Below, piece by piece: positions 17,689 through 26,265 of a stretch of DNA of 64,000 nucleotides (the stretch's first letter is position 1; each line of letters opens with the position of its first letter). The DNA lies in contig DATGUF010000041.1 of NCBI GenBank assembly GCA_035301485.1, positions 171,530 through 235,529 on the forward strand, written 5' to 3'. A program made the position numbers and the translations under genes. A model generated the notes under the pieces. The model was not told the DNA's origin. It ran no database searches and saw only the letters and a program-made list of their open reading frames with translations. Source of the stretch: CALEAR01 sp035301485. Its GTDB lineage: Bacteria > Pseudomonadota > Gammaproteobacteria > Pseudomonadales > Alcanivoracaceae.

Positions 17689-18798
17689 TTAATAAGGGCT
17701 GTCTTTGCCTGCAGGAATAGCTGGAAGAAGCATTTCAACATCTCCGCATTGTGCGCGGTGACGCAAGCAATGTTCCATTAACACTAAAGCCATCATAGCT
17801 TCAGCAATGGGAGTGGCGCGAACACCCACACAGGGATCATGGCGCCCTTTGGTAACTACTTTAATGGCTTCACCACGGCTGTTAACGGATCGCCCCGGTA
17901 ACAAGATGCTCGATGTGGGTTTTAAAGCCATAGAAACCTTTAGCTTTTGGCCCGAGCTTATGCCCCCCAATACACCCCCTGCATGGTTACTTAAGAAACC
18001 GTCCGGCGTTATCTCATCACGATGTTCTTCGCCACGTTGGGTTACCACATCGAAGCCGTCACCCACAGCAACAGCTTTCACCGCATTAATGCTCATCATG
18101 GCCTTGGCAAGGTCTGCATCGAGCTGATCAAACACGGGATCACCCCAACCCACTGGCACATTATCAGCATACACATTTACTAAAGCACCAATGGAAGAAC
18201 CATCACGGCGTAACTGAGTAATAAGCGCCTCAAGCTCTTCTATTTTAGAAGCATCTGGGAAGAAGAAAGGATTATCGTCCACGCTTTCCCAAGCAAAGTT
18301 TTCGGCCTTAATCTCACCAATTTGGGTAACACCGCCATAAATGTTAATGCCATAGCGCTGCTCTAAAAACTTACGTGCAATGGCACCCGCTGCCACACGC
18401 ATCGCAGTTTCACGTGCAGAAGAACGCCCACCACCACGATAATCACGCAAACCGTATTTTTGCGTGTAAGTGTAATCCGCATGAGCGGGGCGAAATGTTT
18501 CAGCGATGTTGGCGTAATCTTTCGATTTTTGGTCTGTGTTTTCAATTAACAAACCAATTGGGCAGCCTGTTGTAACCCCCTCAAAAACACCCGAGAGAAT
18601 TTTAACTTTATCGGGCTCACGGCGCTGCGTGGTATAACGGCTAGTACCAGGGCGACGACGATCCAGCTCTATTTGCAAATCTTCTTCGCTAATGTGCAAG
18701 CCCGGTGGGCAGCCATCAACGATGGCACCAAGTGCTGGGCCATGGCTCTCACCAAATGTGGTCACTCTAAACAAACTTCCGAAACTGCTGCCAGCCAT
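17689..18798 (-). CDS. aroC: Chorismate synthase
   Basis: Last step of the shikimate pathway, converting 5-enolpyruvylshikimate-3-phosphate to chorismate with reduced FMN. The 369 residues carry the three family signatures: GESHGPALGAIVDGCPPG (about 12-29), the GGGRSSARET stretch (about 122-131) and RPTS/RHDPC-type residues in GRHDPCVGVRATPIAEAM (about 322-339). The start follows GGAGATAAAC. It lies 53 bases after prmB. Confidence 0.97.
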   Translation of the reverse strand: MAGSSFGSLFRVTTFGESHGPALGAIVDGCPPGLHISEEDLQIELDRRRPGTSRYTTQRREPDKVKILSGVFEGVTTGCPIGLLIENTDQKSKDYANIAETFRPAHADYTYTQKYGLRDYRGGGRSSARETAMRVAAGAIARKFLEQRYGINIYGGVTQIGEIKAENFAWESVDDNPFFFPDASKIEELEALITQLRRDGSSIGALVNVYADNVPVGWGDPVFDQLDADLAKAMMSINAVKAVAVGDGFDVVTQRGEEHRDEITPDGFLSNHAGGVLGGISSGQKLKVSMALKPTSSILLPGRSVNSRGEAIKVVTKGRHDPCVGVRATPIAEAMMALVLMEHCLRHRAQCGDVEMLLPAIPAGKDSPY

Positions 18799-18851
18799 GT
18801 TTATCTCCGGCTTAATGTCAATATCCGCGCTTATACTGCGCCCTATAACCT

Positions 18852-19778
18852 TTAAGAAAAGGCTGAACTATACTCCACAAGCTGCTGATAAGTCAGCATA
18901 AAAGCACCTTCTCCACCATGTTCAAACTCGAACCACAGAAAAGGCACTTCAGGCCATGCAGCCACCACTGCAGGCCAAGAATACCCTACTTCCACAATCA
19001 ACAATCCATCTTCTGTTAGATAATCAGTGCAAGTAGCTAATAATTGTCGCGTAAAATCTAAGCCATCATCTCCCGATGCCAAAGCAAGTTCTGGCTCATG
19101 CACATACTCATCAGGCAATCGCGACATTTCCTCTGCGTCCACATAAGGTGGGTTGCAAACTATCAAGTGATAACGTTCTTGAGCAACACTAAGCCCATCA
19201 CCCAACAACGGGAACACTCGGTCTTCTAAGCCATGTTGCGCCACATTGAGCTCACAAACAGCCAAGGCATCAGCACTAATATCAATGGCATCCACAATAC
19301 TATTCGGCAACGCATGCGCCATAGCAATGGCGATACAACCACTACCCGTGCATAAATCCAACACTCGCAAGGCCCTATTGGGATCTGGCAACCAAGGGCT
19401 AAAACCTTGCTCAATCAATTCGCCCAATGGGGAGCGCGGAATCAAAACACGCTCGTCAACATAAAAAGGCAAACCACAAAACCAGACTTCCTGGGTTAGA
19501 TAAGGAGTAGGAACGCGTTCATTAATCCGTTTTGCCAACAATGCTAGGATAGCTGTTTTTTCAGTAGGCACTAGCCGTGTCGCATAAATCCTAGGATTAG
19601 CATTCCATGGCAAATGCACTGCATGTAGCACAAGCGCAAGCGCTTCATCATTGTAGCTATCGGTGCCATGGCCTAAAAATACATCATGCTTTCTTAATTG
19701 GCTTTCAGCCCAACGAAGAAAATCACCGATGGTGTGAAGGTGCTCAAACGCTTCTTGTAATTCCTGCTCTTGTAACAC
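18852..19778 (-). CDS. prmB: PrmB, ribosomal protein uL3 glutamine methyltransferase
   Basis: Methylates a glutamine of ribosomal protein L3 using S-adenosylmethionine. The SAM motif VLDLCTGSGCIAIAMA and the catalytic NPPY in IVCNPPYVDAEE are present. I chose the GTG at 19778: AGAGG stands 8 bases upstream and the resulting 308 residues match the family, while the ATG starts at 19817 or 19904 add unlike residues. Upstream of aroC, the common arrangement. Confidence 0.93.
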   Translation of the reverse strand: MLQEQELQEAFEHLHTIGDFLRWAESQLRKHDVFLGHGTDSYNDEALALVLHAVHLPWNANPRIYATRLVPTEKTAILALLAKRINERVPTPYLTQEVWFCGLPFYVDERVLIPRSPLGELIEQGFSPWLPDPNRALRVLDLCTGSGCIAIAMAHALPNSIVDAIDISADALAVCELNVAQHGLEDRVFPLLGDGLSVAQERYHLIVCNPPYVDAEEMSRLPDEYVHEPELALASGDDGLDFTRQLLATCTDYLTEDGLLIVEVGYSWPAVVAAWPEVPFLWFEFEHGGEGAFMLTYQQLVEYSSAFS

Positions 19779-20016
19779 AGCTTTGCCTCTAAAATAAAAA
19801 CGTTTCAAGCCTAGCATAGATGGCGATTTTGCCCTAGCAATAGAGACACAATCATAAAACTGCGGCGCACATTGAACATTAATTGAACGTCGTATTATTT
19901 TCACTTCTATGTGTAGTGATAACTAGCTGAAAACAGTGCTAGTATGTCTGCAATCTGTCTTTACTGTGGTGCCCTCTCTGCACCCTTTATAGAGAAAACA
20001 ATAATAGGAAAATCCA

Positions 20017-21291
20017 TTGAAGCTTCATCATCAAATTTTTATTGCTATTGGGCTAGCAGCACTTATTGGTTTTTTGATGCCACAAGATTTACACATCTTC
20101 GGCGTTCAAGTGCTCGCCGTTTTAGATGGCATCGGTACTATCTTTTTAAATGCGTTAAAAATGCTCGTTGTGCCGCTCATTGTGGCAGCGATTATGTCGA
20201 GCCTAAACAGCATCGGCACGGGTGAAGCCCTCGGCCGAGCCGGTTGGAAAATGGGCCTTTACTACATTAGCACCAGCGCCATTGCGGTAATTACTGGGCT
20301 AATAGTCACCAATATTATCAAGCCAGGCGTTAGCAAGGGTGAACCTGTTAAAGATAAGCTCGGCCTTTCTGAACGCACCACTGATGTACTAGAAAAAGTG
20401 CAAGAGCACTCTGTGGGTGATTTCGCCAATATTTTCTTTGATTTTCTGCCTCCAAACTTATTTGAAGCAGCCTTGAACGGCCAAATGCTAGGCTTAATTG
20501 TCTTCTCTTTGCTTTTTGGCTGGTTCATGCAACAAGTGCAAGGCGCACCTGGTGAACATTTAAGGCAAACCATTGATGGCTTTTACGAGGCCATGGTGGG
20601 CGTTACTCTATTCATTATTAAGTTCACCCCTATCGGCGTCTTTGGCCTCATTACTAGCACAGTGGCGCGTACTGGGTTCAGCGCCTTAACGCCATTACTA
20701 TGGTTTTTCATTACTGTTTTGGCTGCGCTTTTCATTCATGCTTTTATTATTCTGCCCATTGGCATTAAGCTCATAGCCAAAAGAAGCCCGCTACGCATGA
20801 TTAACGCCATGTCGCCAGCATTACTCACCGCTTTCTCCACTTCGAGTAGCGCGGCCACTCTGCCACTGACAATGGAATGCCTAGAGCAAAATGCCGGCGT
20901 GTCTAAGAAAATCTCAAGCCTCATGCTTCCATTAGGCGCCACCATTAATATGAATGGCACCGCCTTGTACGAATGCGTGGCCGTTATCTTTATTGCCCAA
21001 GCTTATGGGCTAGATTTAAGTTTAGGCATGCAAGCCACCATCGTTATTACAGCTATGTTGACCTCTATTGGTGTAGCTGGCATCCCTGCTGCCAGTTTAG
21101 TGGCTATTACTCTTATTTTAGGTGTTGTAGGGTTACCTGCTGAAGCCATCGGCCTCATTCTGGTCACAGATCGCATCCTTGATATGTGCCGAACCTCAGT
21201 AAACGTTTGGGGAGATGCGGTGGGGGCTGTGCTCATTGCCCGCAGTGAAGGCGAGGAAGAAATTCTGTTAAAGGCGCCGAAGGCCATCTAA
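20017..21291 (+). CDS. Dicarboxylate/amino acid:cation symporter (DAACS, GltP-like)
   Basis: Inner-membrane carrier for glutamate, aspartate or C4-dicarboxylates driven by Na+ or H+. The 424 residues show about eight membrane segments, the serine-rich re-entrant loop in TAFSTSSSAATLP (about 270-282), the NMNGTALYE motif (about 310-318) and the C-terminal DRILDMCRTSVNV. The start is TTG, preceded by AGGA; MKLHHQIFIAIGLAAL fits the family. 21 bases separate it from the following SDR-like gene. Confidence 0.92.
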   Translation: MKLHHQIFIAIGLAALIGFLMPQDLHIFGVQVLAVLDGIGTIFLNALKMLVVPLIVAAIMSSLNSIGTGEALGRAGWKMGLYYISTSAIAVITGLIVTNIIKPGVSKGEPVKDKLGLSERTTDVLEKVQEHSVGDFANIFFDFLPPNLFEAALNGQMLGLIVFSLLFGWFMQQVQGAPGEHLRQTIDGFYEAMVGVTLFIIKFTPIGVFGLITSTVARTGFSALTPLLWFFITVLAALFIHAFIILPIGIKLIAKRSPLRMINAMSPALLTAFSTSSSAATLPLTMECLEQNAGVSKKISSLMLPLGATINMNGTALYECVAVIFIAQAYGLDLSLGMQATIVITAMLTSIGVAGIPAASLVAITLILGVVGLPAEAIGLILVTDRILDMCRTSVNVWGDAVGAVLIARSEGEEEILLKAPKAI

Positions 21292-21312
21292 TGAAAGATT
21301 TTAAGGAAAGCC

Positions 21313-22125
21313 ATGTCACGCAATAGCCGCATTATTCTTGTTGCTGGCGGTGCCTCTGGCCTTGGCAAAGAGCTAGTGCTTATTGCAGCAGAGAAAGGGT
21401 ATCGTGTCGCCATTATCGATACTAACGAAGCTCGCGCTAAGCAACTGTGTACTAAACTGGCTGGCGATAACATCGAGCACTTCTTTATTCGCTGCGACAT
21501 TCGCTCCGAACATGAGTGCCGCCGTGCGGTAAACCGTATATTGCAACGCTGGGGGCATATCGATTTATTGATTCAATCGGCGGGGGTGGCCACGTCCGGT
21601 TTAGTGGAAACTATTACGCAAGAGCACTGGCGCCAACAAATAGACGTTAACTTACTAGGCACGGTAAACCTAAATCAAGTAGTGCTACGCGTCATGAAAC
21701 AACAAAGGTTTGGGCATATTGTGAATGTAGCCGGCTTAATCGGTGTATTGCCCACGCCAAGCATGAGCAGTTATGCCGCTACCAATGCCGCTATCATTGC
21801 TTATTCTGAAAGCCTCTACACAGAGCTTGAGCCGCTTAACATTAATGTTAGCGTGGTGTGCCCTCACTTCTTTAAAAGCAACCTTCACGAGAACATTTAT
21901 ACATCAGACCCTGTGGCAAGAGCTCGCTTTGAGCGGTTGCTCAACCGCACCAACATCACCACAGATGAAGTGGCCAAAAAAACCTTTACGCAAATAGAAA
22001 AGAAAACGTTCTTTATCTTACCGCACCCAAACAGTGGCGCACTGTGGCGCCAAAAAAGGTGGTTTCCTAAACGTTTTTACCGTTCTTTAGCAAGCCTAGC
22101 GAAAAAAGTGCGCCCTACTCCTTAA
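21313..22125 (+). CDS. SDR-fold protein lacking catalytic Ser and Lys
   Basis: A 270-residue Rossmann protein of the classical short-chain dehydrogenase fold. The nucleotide loop GGASGLGKE (12-20) and the structural Asn (N113 in DVNLLGT) are kept. The active site is not: the Ser expected 13 residues before Tyr is Gly141 (NVAGLIG), Tyr154 is kept, and the Lys of YxxxK is Asn158 (YAATN). The NNAG motif is QSAG (88-91). It probably binds a nucleotide but may not reduce anything. It follows a DAACS carrier by 21 bases; its stop shares TTAA with the convergent DUF2505 gene. Confidence 0.88.
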   Translation: MSRNSRIILVAGGASGLGKELVLIAAEKGYRVAIIDTNEARAKQLCTKLAGDNIEHFFIRCDIRSEHECRRAVNRILQRWGHIDLLIQSAGVATSGLVETITQEHWRQQIDVNLLGTVNLNQVVLRVMKQQRFGHIVNVAGLIGVLPTPSMSSYAATNAAIIAYSESLYTELEPLNINVSVVCPHFFKSNLHENIYTSDPVARARFERLLNRTNITTDEVAKKTFTQIEKKTFFILPHPNSGALWRQKRWFPKRFYRSLASLAKKVRPTP

Positions 22126-22628
22126 TGCTCTTTCTCTAATACCTTTAGTGTTGCTTGATAGTCTTTTTCTATTACTTCTTCAACCCGCTCAGCTAGCGCA
22201 GCCGCTATTTTTTTACCCACCAAGGGCACAGAGCTGCTGACGGTTATCCGCACTTCTTGCTGGCACTGGCTTTCACTTATATTTTGCACATAAGTGTTGC
22301 CTTCTATGGTGACAGGAACATTGCCCATCTTCACGGCATACTGGCCAGCAAAAGAAGCACCCTCCTTAATTCGCCACACAAACTTAGTGGAGAGCTCCAT
22401 GGACGCATTCAAAAAGCGTTTTGCAAAACTAGGAATCCGGCTCATATCCACTTGCAGAGTGCGCACTATGTGAACCACAAACCCCTCATGAGACTCTCCA
22501 AACTCTGCAAATTCATAGTCGCTAACCCCCAATACTGCAAAGCGCTCTTCGTAGAACGATTGGCTAGTCAGCTTCTCCATGAGCTGTTCCGCACTAAGGT
22601 TATAAGTACGTTGTTGAGTTATTCGCAT
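22122..22628 (-). CDS. DUF2505 family protein
   Basis: A 168-residue soluble protein resembling the DUF2505 family, which has a START/SRPBCC-like fold and may bind a hydrophobic ligand. No signal peptide is seen. The start at 22628 (MRITQQRTYNLSAEQL) has AAGGG upstream; the longer frame to 22655 adds nine residues without support. Function unknown. The next feature in its direction is the convergent SDR-like gene, with which it shares a 4-base overlap. Confidence 0.8.
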   Translation of the reverse strand: MRITQQRTYNLSAEQLMEKLTSQSFYEERFAVLGVSDYEFAEFGESHEGFVVHIVRTLQVDMSRIPSFAKRFLNASMELSTKFVWRIKEGASFAGQYAVKMGNVPVTIEGNTYVQNISESQCQQEVRITVSSSVPLVGKKIAAALAERVEEVIEKDYQATLKVLEKEH

Positions 22629-22710
22629 AGCACCCTTCTTAACTTGAACAAGCAAAGTTTGGATTATGAAATAAAAAAGGCAGGCCTGGTTAGGCCCAAA
22701 TGACAGGCAT

Positions 22711-22737
22711 AAAAAAACCCTTGGGGACCAAGGGTTT
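22711..22737 (-). terminator. Terminator of tRNA-Ser
   Basis: A perfect 10-bp stem (AAACCCTTGG with CCAAGGGTTT), 3-base loop, then seven T on the minus strand. It begins 6 bases after the tRNA 3' end. Confidence 0.93.
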
Positions 22738-22742
22738 AGATT

Positions 22743-22833
22743 TGGCGGAGAGGGAGGGATTTGAACCCTCGATACGCTATGAACGTATACCCGCTTTCCA
22801 GGCGAGCGCCTTCAGCCACTCGGCCACCTCTCC
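22743..22833 (-). tRNA. tRNA-Ser (GGA)
   Basis: A 91-base class II tRNA with a long variable arm and encoded CCA. Acceptor GGAGAGG pairs fully with CCTCTCC; anticodon loop CTGGAAA gives GGA (UCC/UCU codons). It has its own promoter and terminator. Confidence 0.97.
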
Positions 22834-22867
22834 AAATTATTCAAAGCCCTTCGGCTTTGAGGGCGCA

Positions 22868-22896
22868 AATATAGCTCAGTTGCCCTGCAAGTGCAA
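22868..22896 (-). promoter_or_regulatory. Promoter of tRNA-Ser with a hairpin leader
   Basis: On the minus strand: -35 TTGCAC (22896-22891), 17 bases, -10 TATATT (22873-22868), then a GC-rich discriminator (TGCGCCC), the pattern of stringently controlled stable-RNA promoters. The predicted start near 22861 falls at the edge of a perfect 8-bp hairpin (22841-22860) that forms the leader before the tRNA. Confidence 0.72.
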
Positions 22897-22908
22897 TGGC
22901 AAACCAGC

Positions 22909-23364
22909 TCAAGCCTTTTGAGTGGCGAAATAACGGCCAGTAAACTCTGTGGTTACCTCACCTAAGTGGTTTTTAATCTTTACCGACAAAGAAAGCACCG
23001 CACGCTTTTTATCACCAAAACGGCGTTGGAACTGGCTCGTGTTTTTACCAGTGGCCACAATTGTTGCTTCACTTTCCAGTGGTTTTAAGTATTTAATTTT
23101 TGTCTCTGCAGCCACTACATCTACATTTTCCGCTTCAATTTCTTCTGCAAGCAATGTAGTGAGTGCCCAGCCACTTAAGGTGCACAGCGCTACTTGGCTG
23201 CCAGCAAAAAAGGTGCCCTTATCATTACTATTGCCTTCTAGTGGGGAGCGCACACTTAATGTTTCGTTACGCCATTCAACTAAGTGAAATGAGAAATGCT
23301 GGCTGATAGGTATGTTTTGATGAATACGTTCGGTTAATTCTGTTAACTGCATTTTCTCACTCAT
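22909..23364 (-). CDS. Hotdog-fold thioesterase-like protein (YiiD C-terminal/DUF4442 type)
   Basis: A 151-residue protein resembling the hotdog domain found at the C-terminus of YiiD and in DUF4442 proteins. The stretch NSNDKGTFFAGSQVALC (about 46-62) is the typical helix-capping motif. Such proteins are thought to act on acyl-CoA or acyl-ACP thioesters; the substrate here is unknown. It follows the nitroreductase gene by 12 bases and is probably in the same transcript. Confidence 0.8.
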   Translation of the reverse strand: MSEKMQLTELTERIHQNIPISQHFSFHLVEWRNETLSVRSPLEGNSNDKGTFFAGSQVALCTLSGWALTTLLAEEIEAENVDVVAAETKIKYLKPLESEATIVATGKNTSQFQRRFGDKKRAVLSLSVKIKNHLGEVTTEFTGRYFATQKA

Positions 23365-23376
23365 TGCTGCACGTTG

Positions 23377-23940
23377 TTATTGTGATGGCAACTCGCGAAC
23401 GTAATCCTGTGGGTTAAGCGTAGGCACTCTTTTGATAGAGCCGGCTGGGGTTCCTAAATATAAAAAGCCTACTATTTCGTCTTTCGCAGCAAACCCGAGG
23501 GCTTCCTTAACATGCACGTTTTGGGCCATATCGCCCGTGCGCCACATGGCCCCTATTCCCATAGCATGAGCGGCCACCATAATATTTTGCACCGCTGCAC
23601 CTGTGGCAAGAATTTGATCGATAACAGGAATTCTGTGGCCCTCTTCCACTTCTGCCACTGCTACCATTAGCATTGGCGCGCGTAAGGGCCTGCAGGCTGC
23701 TCTTTCTGCTTCTTGCTCGCTAAGATCTGGATTGCTTTGGCGTAATGCCGAGACGAAAATATTTCCAAGTTGTTCGCGTTGCTTGCCGGTTAAAATTAAA
23801 AAGCGCCACGGCCGTAATACACCATGGTCAGGCGCTCTCACTGCAGCGGCCAACAAAGCCTCTACCTGTTCTTCACTAGGAGCAGGATCTCCTAGTACAC
23901 CAATAGAAACCCGTTGCTGAATTGCCTCAATGGCGTTCAT
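23377..23940 (-). CDS. Nitroreductase family protein (YdjA-like)
   Basis: An FMN-dependent NAD(P)H reductase of the small YdjA-like subgroup, 187 residues. The FMN-phosphate contacts lie in RVSIG and in APDHGVLRPWRF (about 34-45), and GIGAMWRTG (about 135) is also typical. The start at 23940 has GAGGAG upstream and gives the YdjA length. Natural substrate unknown. It lies 12 bases upstream of the hotdog gene and 95 bases after the lipoprotein gene on the same strand. Confidence 0.88.
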   Translation of the reverse strand: MNAIEAIQQRVSIGVLGDPAPSEEQVEALLAAAVRAPDHGVLRPWRFLILTGKQREQLGNIFVSALRQSNPDLSEQEAERAACRPLRAPMLMVAVAEVEEGHRIPVIDQILATGAAVQNIMVAAHAMGIGAMWRTGDMAQNVHVKEALGFAAKDEIVGFLYLGTPAGSIKRVPTLNPQDYVRELPSQ

Positions 23941-24035
23941 AAAAACTCCTCGGTCAATCCGCTGCAATGGAGAGGTATTATGGATACTTTTGCCACTGCA
24001 GCGAGCTATTTTGTTTTGCTAGTTGTTTCGCAAAG

Positions 24036-24647
24036 CTAATGGCTGAGGCTTTTTGCCTTTTTAAGCACGTCCTCGCGCTGCATCCCATCAAAGATGCCAA
24101 CGCGGCTTATTTGCTCGATGGAAACCACCGATTCACCTGTACGGTCCTGCGCAAGGCTCAGTAAAGCCTCAGTAAATTGATCTCGCTCCACAGGTGTTAA
24201 CTGCCCTGCAATGGCTTGGTAAGAGGCGATAAAAGCCTTTTTACTGCTGCCATCCAGTTGCTCTTTTAAGGCTAGCTGCTCGCTTCGCTTTTGCTTCTCC
24301 AGGTAGGCTGCGCGCAATTCGTCGGCATAGGCCACCACTTCTGCGGGTGTCATACCATCAAAAGGTGCATACATATCTGGCATATCACTAATGGGACGAT
24401 CAGGCGTTTTTGCCCACTCATCATCTAAGCGCGCTATTTCGTAAGCCATTAAACGAAATAAAGCTTCGCTAAATTCGTCTCGCTCTTCTTTCGACATAGT
24501 CGCGGCAATTTTTTCTAGCGAAGCCTCAAAGTTAGCCTCGCTTGAACCATCAAGGGTTAGTTCTTGCGAGCAAGCTACCATTAGCAAACTGAAAATAATC
24601 AGCGCTAAGTACATTATCCGTTGATGCAAACGTCTAGCTGTTGTCAT
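24036..24647 (-). CDS. Lipoprotein with two DUF6694-like repeats
   Basis: A 203-residue predicted lipoprotein: signal peptide with lipobox LMVAC, Cys26. The mature part contains two copies of one unit at 31-118 and 130-202, offset by 99 residues. Each starts with LDGSS, continues with an amphipathic helix ending in ERD(E/Q)F(S/T)EAL, and ends with FDGM. The unit resembles small DUF6694-type lipoproteins that normally have one copy. The function is unknown. The start overlaps the queF stop by 4 bases, so translation is probably coupled. Confidence 0.82.
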   Translation of the reverse strand: MTTARRLHQRIMYLALIIFSLLMVACSQELTLDGSSEANFEASLEKIAATMSKEERDEFSEALFRLMAYEIARLDDEWAKTPDRPISDMPDMYAPFDGMTPAEVVAYADELRAAYLEKQKRSEQLALKEQLDGSSKKAFIASYQAIAGQLTPVERDQFTEALLSLAQDRTGESVVSIEQISRVGIFDGMQREDVLKKAKSLSH

Positions 24648-25486
24648 TGTCTTATTTCCCTAAGATTAGCGACTTCCACCGTAGTACTGCTTCTATAAGG
24701 GTTAATATCCAACCCACCACGGCGAGTAAAGCGTGCCGACACCAACAGTTCTTCTGGTTTTAGCACCGCTGAAATATCCATGAATGTTTGCTCTACAATG
24801 CGCTCATGGAACCCTGTTTGTTGACGAAAGCTCACTAAATATTGCAGCAAATGCTGAGCACTGATGGGCGCACCGCGGTAGCTAATTTCCAACATGGCCC
24901 AATCTGGCTGGCCGGTGACGGGGCATAAACTGCGCAGCAAATGCGAGTAGAACGTTTCTGATACCTCGCCTTTACGCTCTGCATCGAGTTCGAGCCATGG
25001 CTTACCCACTGGGCCATCTTCATCAGCCGCTTGCAGCAAGGGCAATGTATCAAGGCAAACGCCCTGAGCATTCCACTTTGGCAACATAGCTGCTTCATCT
25101 AAAGGTAACAACAACACAGTGGCGGTTGCTTCTGCTGTGGCGCTAATATCCTGCTTAATAGTGGCAGCCACCGCATCCCAAGTATCAAAGCGAGTGTTCG
25201 CAAACGAATTAAGGTATAGCTTAAAAGATTTAGACTCGACCAAATAAGGGCTTGATGCCGGCACGCGCACTTCAGCGATAGCCACTTGCGGTTTGCCCTC
25301 AGCATCAAGCCAAGACAACTCGTAAGCATTCCAAATGTCTTCACCTTCAAACGGCAGAGGCTCAGTAATGCCTAGCCCCTCACGGCTCACCTTACGAGGG
25401 ATGGCATACAGCTGTTGTGGATCATATTCATCCACAAACTCCGTATGCTTTCCTAAGGAAGTGTTTTTTAAGGATTCATCCATCAT
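24644..25486 (-). CDS. queF: QueF, NADPH-dependent preQ0 reductase
   Basis: Reduces 7-cyano-7-deazaguanine (preQ0) to preQ1 in queuosine biosynthesis. The 280 residues are the long, tandem T-fold form found in enterobacteria. The substrate Glu region ESKSFKLYLNSF (about 85-96) and the catalytic Cys in LCPVTGQPDW (about 190) with its Asp are present. It overlaps the upstream ABC permease gene and the downstream lipoprotein gene by 4 bases each. Confidence 0.96.
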   Translation of the reverse strand: MMDESLKNTSLGKHTEFVDEYDPQQLYAIPRKVSREGLGITEPLPFEGEDIWNAYELSWLDAEGKPQVAIAEVRVPASSPYLVESKSFKLYLNSFANTRFDTWDAVAATIKQDISATAEATATVLLLPLDEAAMLPKWNAQGVCLDTLPLLQAADEDGPVGKPWLELDAERKGEVSETFYSHLLRSLCPVTGQPDWAMLEISYRGAPISAQHLLQYLVSFRQQTGFHERIVEQTFMDISAVLKPEELLVSARFTRRGGLDINPYRSSTTVEVANLREIRQ

Positions 25487-26265
25487 TGCCTAATACCTAC
25501 TCCGCGCTCTAACAGCTTCAGCGCCACAACAAACATGGCTGCTGTAATTAGCATGAGCGCCACAATAGAAACCCCCACGGACACATCTGTGTTGTGGTCG
25601 CCTAAGATGCCGTAGCGGAAGCTATTAACGATGTACAGCACTGGGTTGAACTTAGAGACAGCCTGCCAAAACTCAGGTAGCAGCTGGATTGAATAAAACA
25701 CGCCTCCTAAGTAAGTGAGTGGCGTAAGCACGAAAGTCGGCACAATGGATACATCGTCAAAATTATTCGCGAAGATAGCGTTAATAAAACCTGCTAATGA
25801 GAACAAAATAGCCGTTAAAAGAATTACCAAAATGGTGATGCCGGCATAAGCGATGGAAAGCCCTTCTGTGAAAAACATAGCGATGATGGTTACGATTATC
25901 GCCACTAGCAAGCCACGGATCACACCACCGGCCACATAACCGCATAACACCACAAACGGTGACATGGGTGACACCATTAGTTCTTCCACAGAATGATGAA
26001 ATTTAGCCCCAAAGAAAGAGCTCACCACGTTACTGTAGCTGTTTTGAATCACACTCATCATTATCAGGCCGGGCACGATGTACTGCATGTAATCAAACTC
26101 GCCCATTTCACCAATGCGGCTGCCCACAATCTTGCCAAAAATAACGAAGTACAGTGTCATTGTAATGGCTGGTGGCAATAAGGTTTGAGGCCAAATGCGC
26201 ATAAAACGTCTGATTTCTTTGGTGGCCAACGTTGAAAACGCCACCCACTGCTCGTTATACCTCAT
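25483..26265 (-). CDS. yadH: ABC-2 type exporter permease (YadH-like)
   Basis: Inner-membrane permease with six predicted membrane segments in 260 residues, including the amphipathic region GAKFHHSVEELMVSP (about 90-104) typical of YadH. It pairs with the ATPase encoded just upstream (11-base overlap). The substrate of YadGH is not known. The 4-base overlap with queF suggests a common transcript rather than shared function. Confidence 0.9.
   Translation of the reverse strand: MRYNEQWVAFSTLATKEIRRFMRIWPQTLLPPAITMTLYFVIFGKIVGSRIGEMGEFDYMQYIVPGLIMMSVIQNSYSNVVSSFFGAKFHHSVEELMVSPMSPFVVLCGYVAGGVIRGLLVAIIVTIIAMFFTEGLSIAYAGITILVILLTAILFSLAGFINAIFANNFDDVSIVPTFVLTPLTYLGGVFYSIQLLPEFWQAVSKFNPVLYIVNSFRYGILGDHNTDVSVGVSIVALMLITAAMFVVALKLLERGVGIRQ

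Noticed and set aside
19779..19904. Longer N-terminus for prmB
   Set aside because: The GTG at 19778 has a good Shine-Dalgarno and gives family length; the upstream residues do not resemble PrmB.
19944..20225. 93-codon frame overlapping the DAACS carrier start
   Set aside because: Its second half is an out-of-frame reading of the carrier gene and its own start lacks a ribosome site.
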